Position numbers and translations under genes: made by a program | The notes under the pieces: model-generated | Told to the model about the DNA's origin: nothing | The model's database searches: none | Seen by the model: the letters and a program-made list of their open reading frames with translations, nothing else | From: Takakia lepidozioides | Lineage: Eukaryota > Streptophyta > Takakiopsida > Takakiales > Takakiaceae | Assembly: GCA_030704615.1 (NCBI GenBank) | Contig: CM060733.1 | Coordinates: 56,794,001-56,854,000, forward strand | Length of the DNA stretch: 60,000 nt | Reading direction: 5' to 3' | Part shown: piece by piece, positions 44,483-55,131 of the stretch | Layout of the letters: every line of letters begins with the position of its first letter | Numbering within the stretch: the first letter of the stretch is position 1

Positions 44483-44959
44483 GGGTTACACGATCCATAG
44501 AATCAGTGACAGGTGGACACCCAATAACTTCAGGAAAATGGCCGACGGAAGAAAGGACGGAAACCAGTTTAAAAATAGACACGTGGAAGTCAGGGCGCGA
44601 CACACAGCTGAGAAGGAAGTGCAAGATCAGGTGTCATCAAGAAAGAGGACAAAGATGGCCATCAAAGTACCTACTTAGCGCGTCAAATTGGATGAAAGGC
44701 GGGCCCATTAATGAATACGGTAAAAGGGGAACGGAACAAACGGCAAGTACAGAAAAGCGAAATTCTTGTCACATGTGTGATCCTAGTGGACTATCCAGCA
44801 GGGAAAGTCCACTAAAGAAAATGAAATCTAAAATCCAGTCACAGTGGTTACAGCCAATAGAAAGCCAGAGAAAGGATCAAGAAATTGGAGGGAAATTAAG
44901 CGCAAGAGGCGGCGTCGTTCTGAGTAACGGGCGTCTCGACGGGACAGACCATCAATGCT

Positions 44960-45357
44960 ATAGCTTGGAAACTATGGAGGAACTAACAGACTATACGCTC
45001 GCAATATTACTTACGCAGTGGCATAGACACGAAAGAACAGAGCAGAGCTTTTCTCTTGATCGATGCTTGCAAGCCCCGCAGGCTTACAAGAAATTACCCA
45101 TAGCTTTTTGTGGCAACCATACGTTTATGCTTTGTGCACTACAGGCATTTCTGCAGTTGAAGAAGAAGCGACGGGGGTCTCCTATGCCTGAAAGGTTACC
45201 TCGATATCAGCCTCCAGAGGGCCTCACTTATCTGGATACTGTTCAATCATCTCCGTCAACAGGTGACAGACCTCGGGCTCGTACACACAGTCCGCCACGA
45301 AACTCTCAACGTCAGAAAGGTGCTCACTCACAAAGGGTTGCTAATCGCAATCAGTAA
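44960..45357 (+). pseudogene. Internally deleted third ORF of Ty3 element 2
   Basis: Begins MEELTDYTLAILLTQW (about 44,973), as at 18,659. It jumps after CALQAFLQL to KKKRRGSPMPERLPRYQPPE, which in element 1 lies 3.4 kb further on. It ends SQRVANRNQ at 45,357. The frame is open across the junction and upstream through the tandem repeat from 44,035. A short direct repeat (gaagaag) at the junction suggests deletion between microhomologies. Confidence 0.7.
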
Positions 45358-45375
45358 ACCGTGAGGACACGGCTT

Positions 45376-45395
45376 TTTGAGAGGGGAAGGGGTAA
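45376..45395 (+). promoter_or_regulatory. Polypurine tract of Ty3 element 2
   Basis: The purine run gagaggggaaggggtaa lies immediately before the TGTTAG start of the LTR, as in element 1. Confidence 0.75.
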
Positions 45396-46399
45396 TGTTA
45401 GAGGACTGTCTGGGACTTAGACACTTATACGGGATCTGTAGGGTACCCTTAATTTTTGCACAGACTGAGACCAACAGGAGCCTTAGGGGTGACAGCAGCG
45501 CACTTTAGAAGGGGGTTACACAGTCCGTCACAGTCCAACATAGTCCGTCACAGTCGTCACACAGCCAGTCACAGCCGACATAGCCAGACACAGTCAGCAC
45601 AGCTCGTCACAGCCCGACACAGCCATCACAGCCAACACAACCCGTCACAGCCGACACAGCCACACAGCCAGTCACAGCCCGACACAGCCAAACACAGTCG
45701 CACAGCCAGTCACAGCCCGTCACAGTTTCACACAGCTAGTCACAGCTTGACACAGCTGTCACGACCATAGGGAACGGAGAGCAGGACAGGGAACGACTGT
45801 GGGGAACAACATCTGCAAATAGAACATGTTAGTTCACGGACGACGGTTAGTGAGGGAAACGGTTAGAGCCACGGGTAGGAAGATAAAGGGAGAAGCAAGG
45901 ACTGAGAAGGGGCATTATTGGAAGCACTTCACGGGGAGGACTTCTTGGTCATGCAGGAGAGGGGATCGGGCGGAGAGTAAGAACGGAAGCAAAGATGGAG
46001 AGATGATTAGTAGATGCTTGTTATATGCAAAGCTGTAGTGATATTGTAGAGCAGATTAGAGACACAATGGCTTCAGCCTGATACCTGATAAATCATAATC
46101 TGATACTTATACGATACAATCACACTGTGTAGAGAGATCTAAGTGAAGCTGTGGAATGAATGGATGAGTTGATAGAATCCGATAGATTGATGAAGCAAAC
46201 TGATACTTAATTATCAATAACCAGGTAGCTAACATGAATGCGGAAAGGGAAACAAATAGGAAACACCCCCATGATACACTAGCTGTAGGTCATGACTGAT
46301 TGTTCTGAGCAGGCTGAGTACTTAGAGATTTCCAACTCTTCTATCTTGGAGTTTCCGCCTCGGATAGCGAAGGGATGGGTGAGTAAAAGCCGCGCGACA
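45396..46399 (+). repeat. 3' LTR of Ty3 element 2
   Basis: TGTTAGAGGACTG...CCGCGCGACA, about 1,004 bp, homologous to 13,679-14,862 on the opposite strand. It contains CACAGCC-type repeats at 45,522-45,760. At its end it joins the methyltransferase-like gene fragment at 46,400, the flank of the insertion. Confidence 0.85.
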
Positions 46400-46408
46400 A
46401 GTACCTAA

Positions 46409-46949
46409 GTCAACGGCATTGCCCTTAGCCATAAAGCAATCCTTGTTTGAGGCGCGTCCACTGCAGAAGTCTGTGCCGACTTGTGAGGTGAAATGCATCC
46501 ACCGTGACAGCTTCGCACTTGTTGAGCAACGGCTGGCAACCGAATCCACCATGAAGAGGTGGCCACCGGAGAGGGCAATGGTAGATGCCTTCATTGAGCA
46601 CCACAAGAAGAGGAGGGAGCCTGTGCATGGGGGGGTATCCAAACCCTCCATGAAGGAAGGCGCTGACCTCGTCATTGTGGATATCCCAGATGGGCAGATG
46701 GTGCATAATTGTGGAGCAGAGGGTGTTGTGCCAGATTGCAATGTTCGGAAGCTTTCTCACATCAGCTTTGCCATATCGTTGGCAAATGCAATCATGGATG
46801 ATGTGGGGCGACTCCTCATTTTCTGCAATGGTGACAGCAAGACGGAGATGGACCTTCAACGGATAGCGAGCAATGCGTCGTTTCGATTTGTGAAGAGGAA
46901 GTGGACCTGCATGAATGCCCTCCCGCTCCTGACAGACGACGAGCAGTAG
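46409..46949 (+). pseudogene. Central part (DIPDG exon) of the ParB/methyltransferase-like gene, copy D
   Basis: Plus-strand frame with KCIHRDSFALVEQRLATES, then GADLVIVDIPDGQM (46,676-46,696), IMDDVGRLLIFCNGDSKTEM and FVKRKWTCMNALPLL. It is colinear with the exon at 32,900-33,441 of copy B (CDMIILDIPDGEP ... KKKWTCINTLGL). The DIPDG motif is conserved between two diverged copies, so it is not a random mutation of DPPY. The start abuts a Ty3 LTR. The following exon is at 39,723-39,199 on the minus strand. A lineage D palindrome half (aagtctgtgccgactt, 46,464) lies inside the coding part. Confidence 0.7.
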
Positions 46950-47059
46950 CCACATGTAGCCCAAAACACCATCTCCTTGCGTCGTTCATCATGTTCCAGC
47001 CCTATTCCCATTGAAGACATAAGTGCCTCCTACATGTTCCCACGTCCACTAGTGGTTTT

Positions 47060-47640
47060 TTAATTCGGCGCCGAATTTCCATCCAGCAGGTAAGTGGAAT
47101 CCCGGATGGATGGAAATCCGGCGTCGAATTTCCATCCATCGGGGTTTCGAATTACCTGCAGGATGGAAATCCGGCGCCGAATTTCCATCCTGCAGGTAAT
47201 TCGAAACCCCGATGGATGGAAATCCGGCACCGAATTTCCATCCAGCAGGTAAGTCGGATCGCTGGCGTATGGATATTCGGCGCCGAATTTCCATTCACCA
47301 GGTATTTCATCGCTCAGAATTACCTTTCTGCAGGTAATTCTTATCGATGAATTACCTTCCTGCAGGTAATTCTGAGCGAGGAATTACCTTCCTACCTGGA
47401 AATTCGGCGCCGAATATCCATACGCCAGCGATCCGACTTACCTGCTGGATGGAAATTCGGCGCCGGATTTCCATCCATCGAGGATTCGAATTACCTGCAG
47501 GATGGAAATGCGGCGCCGGATTTCCATCCATCCGGGATTCCACTTACATGCTGGATGGAAATTCGGCGCCGGGTTTCCATCCATCCGGGATTGCACTTAC
47601 CTGCTGGATGGAAATTCGGCGCCGAATTTCCATCAGGGGG
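47060..47640. repeat. Nested fold-back palindrome array (copy C)
   Basis: Palindromes at about 47,060, 47,112, 47,165, 47,218, 47,271, 47,399, 47,453, 47,504, 47,557 and 47,609 are mostly 52-54 bp apart. The block as a whole is also an inverted repeat: about 47,090-47,335 is largely the reverse complement of about 47,355-47,600, centred near 47,345 at 'ttatcgatgaa'. The left arm contains a smaller perfect-looking palindrome centred at about 47,175. The right inversion breakpoint lies at or just left of it. Confidence 0.85.
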
Positions 47641-48340
47641 ATGGTCTCTGTCGGAGAGGTGCCGGCCTCTCCGCCGCTCTGTTGGATATTCGGTGCCGAA
47701 TTTCCGTCCGGGGGTTGAAATATGACGGCCTGGTGCTGACCTCTCCCCCCTCCCCGACTGCATTGGAACGGCCCCGGATTGAAATTCGGCGCCGTTTTCC
47801 CATCTGGGGAGGTTTTTATGTTGGCCAGTTTTCGGTCTGACCTCCCGACACGACTTCTTTTGGGAGGGCCCGGATGGAAATTCGGCGCCGAATCTCCATC
47901 CGGGGGATGCTCTCTGTCGAACACGTGCCGACCTCTACGCCCGAGGCGACTTCATCCGGGCGTCCCCTGTTCGATATTCGGTGCCGAATTTCCGTCCGGG
48001 GGTTGATATGTGACAGCCAAGTACCGGCCTCTCCCCCCTCCCCGAGTGCATCCGAACCGCCCCGGATGGAATTCGGCGCCGTTTTTCCATCTGGTGATGT
48101 TTTTATGCCGGCCAGTTCTCGGCCTGACCCCCCGACACGACTTCCTTTGGGGGGGCCCGGATGGAAATTCGGCGCCGAATCTCCATCCAGGGGATGTTCT
48201 CTGTCGCATACGCGCCGGCCTCTGCGCCCGAGGCAACTTCATCCGGGCTTCCCCTGTTGGATATTGGGTGCCGAATTTCCATTTGGGGGTAGTAATGTGA
48301 CGGCACGGTGCCGGCTTCTCCCCTTCAGGCGTCATCATCC
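47641..48340. repeat. Palindrome array with about 96-bp period
   Basis: Palindromes of the (G)GA(A/T)ATTCGG-NN-CCGAATTTCC kind start at about 47,683, 47,780, 47,875, 47,972, 48,066, 48,163 and 48,261; intervals are 94-98 bp. Spacers form a three-unit cycle of about 289 bp (e.g. 'gacacgacttc' at 47,848 and 48,135; 'gggttgaaatatgac'/'gggttgatatgtgac'). The array lies directly upstream of the copy C transposase. Confidence 0.85.
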
Positions 48341-48381
48341 GGACGGCCCCCCACTTTCTGACTGCATACCGTTGGCAGTTA

Positions 48382-49788
48382 TTGCGCAAAGACCAGGGGC
48401 CCATGACAAACATGGCCGAATCAGTGCACTCTTCCTGGCGTGCCTCCTCTGCAGCGCATCTGGTGGACATCCTCACTGCCACAACGGAGGACATTGTGAG
48501 GTCAATTATGCAGCAATGCAGGTACAACGAGTTCTTCAAAGGGAAACAGTGGGGCTTGGGGCCAGACATGCAGGAAATGCTGATGCGGACTGCCTGTAGA
48601 TCGAAGAATCCTCGGAAGTGGGCGGCGGCCTTGCGAGAGGGCATTCGGGACACGCCATTGCTGCGAAGAGGCCAACATCTGGAAGGAGATGTTCATACCC
48701 GTCCAGTGAGATGAAGAATTGACGAGGCACCTAGCGAAGAAGAGGATTCATGGCGAGCTGACAAGAATATTCGCACGCTCCCTCGTGGTCCGGTGATGTT
48801 GCCCGAGGAGGTCTCGTCGAGCACCGCATGTCCTGCACGTTCAAGATCGCCATCTCCTTTGAGCACACGGCGCGTGCCCCGACAACATAACGAGCCATCT
48901 GTAGTAAAGCAGTACAACATTCCCATTGTGGAGACAAGAGTGTCGGAGTCACAGTGGAGAATTGCGAGGACATTGCCGGCATTTCGAGGGAAGTGCTGCG
49001 CCATCCGGGTGGATACGAGAGCACGCTGTGGTGAGATGATTCGGAGGAACCCACACGGTGCTGTACCTGCACCTTGTTTCAGCGGCAGATTTTTTACTCC
49101 CACATTTGCTCACGCCACAACGCAGACATTTTGGTTCTGTAGGCACGATATAATGACCTGTGTATTTGGCAAGCCCAAGTACGGGATTCAGGGAATGCCG
49201 GAGCCTCCAAGCGTCTGGCCTGTTGCACCGGGTTGCAGCTTCTCTCAGAATGAGGCGGATGCTCTATCTGCAGCAGGATTTCGAATGGTGCAACGCACAG
49301 ACATCCCGGCCCACGCATTTCCGGTTCCTCAGACCCAGCCATTGCAGACTGCTCGGTCCAGTAGAGACGGATTGGACAATTCTGCACATCCCACAATGCG
49401 ATTCGGAAGAGTGAAGAGACGACACCCTCCCAACAAGTTGAATGAGACTCGGATTGCCAATGCTCTTGGGATGGCTTGCACTATTCAGAGCTCCGTGGAC
49501 GTACCCCCACCCGGCCTTGGGCGTGTGTATCGGATGGCAACGGCCGGCTCGGCTGTACGCGACGATGTATACACAATTACGATTGGAGTGGAGCCGACTT
49601 GCAATTGTACGAACGTCTCGTTGATGGAAGCAAAGAAGGGTTCCAAGTATTATCCGTGCAAGCATCTGTATTACATTTACCTGAAAAGGTTGAGGATGAA
49701 CGTGACTATTGATGACTTTATTCATGCACCGGCGTTGAGCGTGAACGAGCTGCACAAACTCCTCTTTAGGGATTCCAGAAATCATTGA
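48382..49788 (+). pseudogene. MULE-type transposase, C-terminal half with SWIM finger (copy C)
   Basis: Two frames. The first (48,382-48,714) contains MAESVHSSWRASSAAHLVDI and GKQWGLGPDMQEMLMR. The second (48,793-49,788) contains WFCRHDIMTCVFGKPKYGI and ends with the SWIM pattern PTCNCTN ... YYPCKHLYYIYLKRL (C-x-C, then C-x-H), complete in this copy. The DDE catalytic domain and N-terminus are missing, replaced by palindromic repeats at the 5' side, so this copy cannot make an active transposase. It is clearly diverged from copies A and B at the protein level. The 3' end lies 760 bp from the transposon terminus. Confidence 0.8.
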
Positions 49789-50545
49789 TGGGGCAAAGGG
49801 AATCCTCCATATGGATATTTTCAATTGCATTTTGCTGTATCAGACTTTTTTTTGCAGTGTAATGAAATGCACCCCAAAACTCCTGGAATGAGGCAATATT
49901 CCATTCAAACTGAGATCCAACAGAAGTAGTTGTGGGGCCATTTCTGGAAAAATGGCGCCGAATTTCTCTTTTTGGGGCCGAAAACTGGCTAAGTCCCAAC
50001 ATGCACTGGTACCTGTGTCTGGGAAAATGGCGCCGAATTTCTCTTTTTTGGGCCGAAAACTGGCTAAGTCCCAACATGCACTGGTACAGTGTCTGGAAAA
50101 ATGTCGCCGAATTTCCCTATTTTGCGCCGAAAACTGGCTAAGTCCGAACATGCACTGGAAAAATGGCGCCGAATTACCTGTCATGAGGGGACCTATAGCC
50201 GCGGAATTCGGCACCATTTTTCGCCAGAGAGACCTATTACCGCGAAATACGTCGCCGTTTTTTCAGGTTACGGACCCTATTACCGCGAAATTCGGCGCCA
50301 TATTTGCACATGTCGCTGGGAATTGGCATGAGCGGAAGACAAAATATCATGAGCACAACTGTCAAAACTGCAATTTTCCCTTCAAGGGGCCGAATAATAT
50401 ATTTGTTTTTCCTGACACATTGCATTAAATTATTGTTTTTTATTGTTTTTTATTTTCGAAATTTGTACTTCTGCTCATGAAAACCGATTGTCTTACTACT
50501 CTGCTCATGCCGCTCATGCCGCTCATGCTCATGAAATAGCAAACC
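49789..50545. mobile_element. Terminus (transposase side) of MULE copy C
   Basis: Nearly identical from about 49,985 to positions 1-564. Contains about three copies of the roughly 78-bp subterminal repeat (49,945-50,165) and then the GCTCATG cluster ending CTCATGAAATAGCAAAC at about 50,528-50,545. CTCGGTTCCTC follows, the complement of the 11-bp target sequence found beside the other terminus at 42,495. Confidence 0.75.
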
Positions 50546-52092
50546 TCGGTTCCTCTTTAGTTCCCACATTCACTTCCCTCACCTGCTCATCAGCTGTGAT
50601 TGTCCAACCAGTCACCACTTCATCCTGTAAGCTCACAGTGGCTGGTTCCTCTAGGATTTCCATTTCTCCTTCTCTTTCTTCATAGAAATGTGATGGGTAA
50701 CTGCTGGTTTCCTCTTCAGTTGGTGTTGCTGTCACTACACCACAGCAGATACCTCTTAAACAACTTAGGCTTTCCAGCCGCATCTCTGCAACCTGCTCCC
50801 ACTCTAGGTGTGCAGCAAATAGGGTAGCTTCATGCTCCTCATCCAGTCCTCCTCTCCAGTCATACTCTCTGACTCCTCGAGGTCTTCTTGTAGCAGGTAA
50901 TCTACTAGATTTCTTTGTGGTAATTTGTATCTCGTGTATCCCATTATGCACGGTTAGTAACTGAGAATTCCAGTCATGGAATACCCTGGCCTGTTTCAGC
51001 CACGGACGTCCCAATAATAAGGAGTAAGCCTCCATGACTTCATCCATCTTCAACACAGTTAATGTGATCATAAAGATCATCTTCTGTATCTGTATCTTAA
51101 CTCCTCTTATCAATCCCAATGGCTGTACACTTCTTTGATCTGCCATTGTTACTGTAAATGGGGCTGGTTTCATGTTACTTAGACCAAGCTTCTTCCTTAA
51201 TTGGTCTGTCATGATATTTACTCCAGAACCTCCATCTATCAGTACATCAGTTAGTTCTGTGCTCCCAATTCTCAATTGGATTACTGGCATAGAATCATCA
51301 AAGTCCATGACTGTTTCTCGCCCTTCCGGCTTCACATTATAACTGGTCACCTTGCTGTTCAGGTCTGTGTTTCCTGTCTCCTGGGCAATTCGATTGATTG
51401 CTTGATACAGCCTGTGCCTACAATAAGGTGCCACAGCTAATAGCTGTCCAATGGTAATTTCTGCTTTGGTCTGGCATATTACTTCAGCCAAAGTTTCTTC
51501 ATTACTTTGCACGCCTACATCTTCTTTCTTCCTTTCATCCTCACTCACTTCTTCTTCTCCCTCAGAATCAGAGGAATCTGCCATAGGAATATCAGTACTC
51601 TTCTGCATTTCCCTTATAGTATCTGCCACTTCCTTGTGCAGTTCCTTCTCATCTTTCCAAGTCTCTTTATCTTCAGGCATATCACTGCCATCTTCATTAT
51701 CATCATCTTCCTCAGCTACTGGAGGTATTAGTTTGGCTTTGCTTCTGGTTACTATCATTGTACTTACTTCTGGTACAACACATGGCCTAACCATGTGAGC
51801 TGCCACCACTGGGCCCTCATTCATAGGAGCTCTCATCTCATTCTGGTGTCTTATCCAGAATGAACAGGCTGCCCTGCGATGTCCTGGCTGATTACAATAG
51901 TAACATAGTTCTTCACCATTGGGTCTTCGCCCTTGGTCTGTTCTTGGATTATTTCTGTAATCCTGATTCCCGGGCTGGTAATTCCCCCTTGGATTACCCT
52001 GATAGTTGCCTCTGCAATTTCCTTGGTAATTCCCTCTTGAATTACCTCTCCCTTCCATGCCATTGTTATAACCACCAGACCTACCATAGTGG
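50546..52092 (-). pseudogene. gag zinc knuckle and retropepsin of Ty3 element 2 (5' half)
   Basis: A single open minus-strand frame of about 509 codons. Near its start is the nucleocapsid-type knuckle CYYCNQPGHRRAAC (C-x2-C-x4-H-x4-C) after a Gly/Asn/Arg-rich repeat. An acidic linker follows, then the protease VLIDGGSGVNIMTDQLRKK with the catalytic Asp in a DGGS context, then the LLGRPWLKQ block. It runs off into the MULE terminus at 50,545. The 5' LTR and the first part of gag are missing: at about 52,092 the sequence joins the ParB-like gene fragment. Confidence 0.85.
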
Positions 52093-52900
52093 TCCTATTC
52101 ATTGTTTCTTCTTGGCTGGGGCTGCACCTGATGCACCCTTGCGATGTCCTCTTGTTTTATATCCAGAATCTTCGCATTGACTGCATAGTGCCATTCGGGG
52201 TCGTCGACATGCTGCTCTGTTATCACATCCATCCACGCCAAGTAGCGGTGGTTGCCGTCATAGATATACAACCATTGGTTGCTCAAGAACTCCCAGGTGG
52301 TGCCCTTGATGGCCTCCTCAAAGTAGCGGTCCTCCTCTTGCCAATGCATGTCCCAGGTCGCTCTATCCTTGGCCGTGATGGTGGAAGCCACTCCTGCGGT
52401 GTTGTTTGTTGCAAGCAGAAAGGACGCAAGGACGTCGTTGTACCCATCTCCCTAAAAAAACGCTTCAGCTTCTCTACCCCGGGCCTTTCAGCTCGCCGAA
52501 CAGCGGGTAGCGTCCTCATCCTACACAGGCCGGAACACGTGGAGGGTGGCCTTTTCGGAGAAGATGGGAAATGGAGCTGTAGGTGTGGTTCAGGGCGCTG
52601 TCTCTCAACGTCTTTAGAGCTCTCTGTCGTCTCTCTGCAGTGAGCACCACATCTACGCCAGGCACTGCTAGACCCCTGGCATGCTGACCCTTGTGCGAGC
52701 TCCCTACTCCCGGCGACAAGCGGTTTGATACCGACATGGGCGAGCGATCTGATTTCTGCTGCCATGAGGAGGATGGGGTGGAGGCGTCTGCAGATCCAGA
52801 TTGCCCTTTTGTGGTGTTCCCCCGCGCCTTCCCTCGCCCGCGCGCCTGCTTGCTGTGTAGTGTGAAAAGAAGGGGCATGAATCCCCTTCTGTGTGATTCT
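52093..52900 (-). pseudogene. N-terminal (ParB-like) part of the cargo gene, copy D
   Basis: The minus-strand frame 52,391-52,095 reads TITAKDRATWDMHWQEEDRY then WLYIYDGNHRYLAWMDV and WHYAVNAKILDI, colinear with TADELSTWDTHWHTRNDEF, FVWDGNHRLLAWWEY and WHYMVECVILKV of copy B. Upstream, in another frame, VEKLKRFFREMG matches VDKLKFAFREGY. Further upstream RALKTLRDSALNHTYSSISH aligns loosely with the EETHSSIGRVLG area. The DGNHR signature is kept in both diverged copies. The fragment is cut at 52,092 by Ty3 gag. The exons that follow it in copy B (31.1-32.2 kb) are absent. Confidence 0.7.
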
Positions 52901-55131
52901 AATTGTACTCCTCTCTAGTTGAAGCGAAACAAAAGGAAGGAATGTTCTAGTGATCCAACCATCGTCACACGGCTGTGGGTTTCCCTCAGGTCGTTCATGA
53001 TCAGAGTTCATGCAATCCTCATCCATGCCGCAGCGGAAGAGAAGACATGGATGGGGAGTCTTGATTGTTCTTGCTCTTGGTTCTACTTTTATACAACAGC
53101 CTTGCCCTACATGTACAGCACCAGCAGTGCTGCCATGATGTCTTCAGTGATGCAACCAGCCCTATGTCAGTGCTAAACACAACCCTTGTGGGCAGCTCCC
53201 TTGAGTAGCAACACGTCAGAAGCCCCTTTTTGTAATGAGATCACGGATTAGAGGGAGGCAGCTCAGATCTGCCATGAACTGCAGGCCTACTAGTTTTCTT
53301 CAGGGTTCATGTTTTCTTTATCTTATCTCCCCAATTGGCCATCCCTCATCAACCCCTTTTACTGGGCAGCTCTCTCCCTTCCCAAACCTTTCTCTCTCTC
53401 TCTCTCTCTCTCTTTCTTGGTGGTACAGATTCCTCACTTTTTCAACAGCAGCATATCTACAATGCAATGCAATGCACATTCAGCCAGGCATCCAGTGCAC
53501 CCAGCCTTGGAATCAACCTTGGTCACACAAGACATGATCAGCCCCTTCATCAGTCTCTCTCATGCCAATGACTGACCCTTCACACTACCTTTTCCCAAAG
53601 GGGACCCATTTGCCCAAACAGTTCACAACCCTTCTACAGGTCTCAAACTAAACACCCTAACAGCTCTCTTTTTCCCATCAACTGTGAACCTCAGTTGTTC
53701 ATATGCTGAGACCACTCTGAAAATCAGTTCCAAACCCCCAAATCAGTGTTGGTTTTGCTTCCCCATCCACATCATCCCTTCTCTATTTCCAAACAGTTCT
53801 AGCTAACCCTCACTGGTGCCCTCAATCAGCTAAGCTAGGTCTACATTGGCTCCAATGTATCAACACCCAGGGCTGCATTGTGTGCAGGCTCATGATACTG
53901 AAACAAAGAACAAAAACAAGACAAACAGCAACCATTCTGACTCTGTGATGAGCTATCTCTGTCCCCACTCATTTCTCCTACTGACAATGTAACATCAGGT
54001 GCATCCATCTCCACCCTATCCTGGTTTGAAGTCCAGTGTCTCCATTCCATTTCTCAAAGCTTTTTCCCTTGCTCACATATCTCTCTCTCTTTCTCTATAT
54101 AAAGAGTCAGTCCAAAAATTTCACAAAACGATTTCTAAGTGCCAAAAAAAGGAAGCCAGCAATCTACGAACTTATCTGTCTTATACTCCACTGAAGCGGT
54201 GGGTCTGCCTGCCAAGATGGCACCTCACCATCTCCGTCAGCAGCCACATTAACGCCTCTCCTCATCTTGATTCCAGTATTCATCATGCCATGACGGCTCT
54301 GCTTCACCCTATGGCAACATCCCTGTGGCTTGCCAACTAAATACCCTATCCTTTTATACGTGCAATTCTTCCCTAAGAATTGATATGGTCCTATAGCAAG
54401 AAGACAGAAAGCAGCTCTAAGTTTTAATTACAAATAACCTGAGTTGCCATCTACACAAGCCAGCACTTCACATGCCTTGGCAGCTGTTGAGCCGCTCCAT
54501 CCCCTCCATTGATTGTGCCACAACTCCACTTCCCTGTTCTCTGGCAGCTGGCTGCTTCCCTTGCATGCTCATCCTCCCATGACCATGTTCATCAAGGCAA
54601 TGGCGGCACAGGTGTTGCACCGCTCTTCCTGTAAGCTTATCCTCCAGAAACTGATCATTACCAAGAAGAAGGCGGCACCGCTTCCCTGATGCACAGATTA
54701 CCAAGCTGTGCCCTTTAACGCTTCTCTTAATGCAAGCCAGAATGCGCCAGTGCAGATGCAATTTCCCTTGACACAATGCCATGCCAATTCCACTGTTCGC
54801 AGCATCTGCTCAGAGTGCCCGTCATCTTCCCCTTCATCTTCCTCGACCCGCGTTTCTAGGGTAATCACCAGCGATGAAAGACATTCATCCTATGGATGAA
54901 AACACGCCTGGTCACGACTTAGCCACTTTCATCCTGGCAAAGTATCAGCATAGTGTGCCCATGAAACAACCTGTAGGCAGGGATGTATTCCGCCCATCAT
55001 TGGTACCAGGGCACTCCCTTTGTAGCAATGCAGAATCTTAGTGGGTAAAACAAAAATTTAATGTTACTCCCCTGCATTCACACTACAGCTGCTCTGCGAA
55101 TTGGAAACAATGGTGCGGGTCCTCAGCACGA
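52901..55131. other. Stretch without recognisable genes; CT microsatellite
   Basis: Contains a (CT)n run at 53,390-53,414 and a shorter 'tctctctctttctct' at about 54,080-54,098. Small open frames have no recognisable domains. The base composition is pyrimidine-rich on the plus strand. None of the palindromes typical of the neighbouring transposons is present. Confidence 0.5.

Larger units (their letters stand above)
42499..46399 (+). mobile_element. 3' half of a Ty3/gypsy element (element 2), integrase deleted
   Basis: Same family as element 1. Contains RT and RNase H, the CACAGCC tandem region, a shortened third ORF, polypurine tract and 3' LTR. Two internal segments present in element 1 are absent: integrase (equivalent to about 19,370-20,650) and the coiled-coil middle of the third ORF (about 15,085-18,485). 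Its 5' half is 50,546-52,092 on the other strand. Confidence 0.85.

Noticed and set aside
54468-54899. Possible small genes between 54.4 and 54.9 kb
   Set aside because: About 60-105 codons, no domain, no splice context and no homologue in the window.
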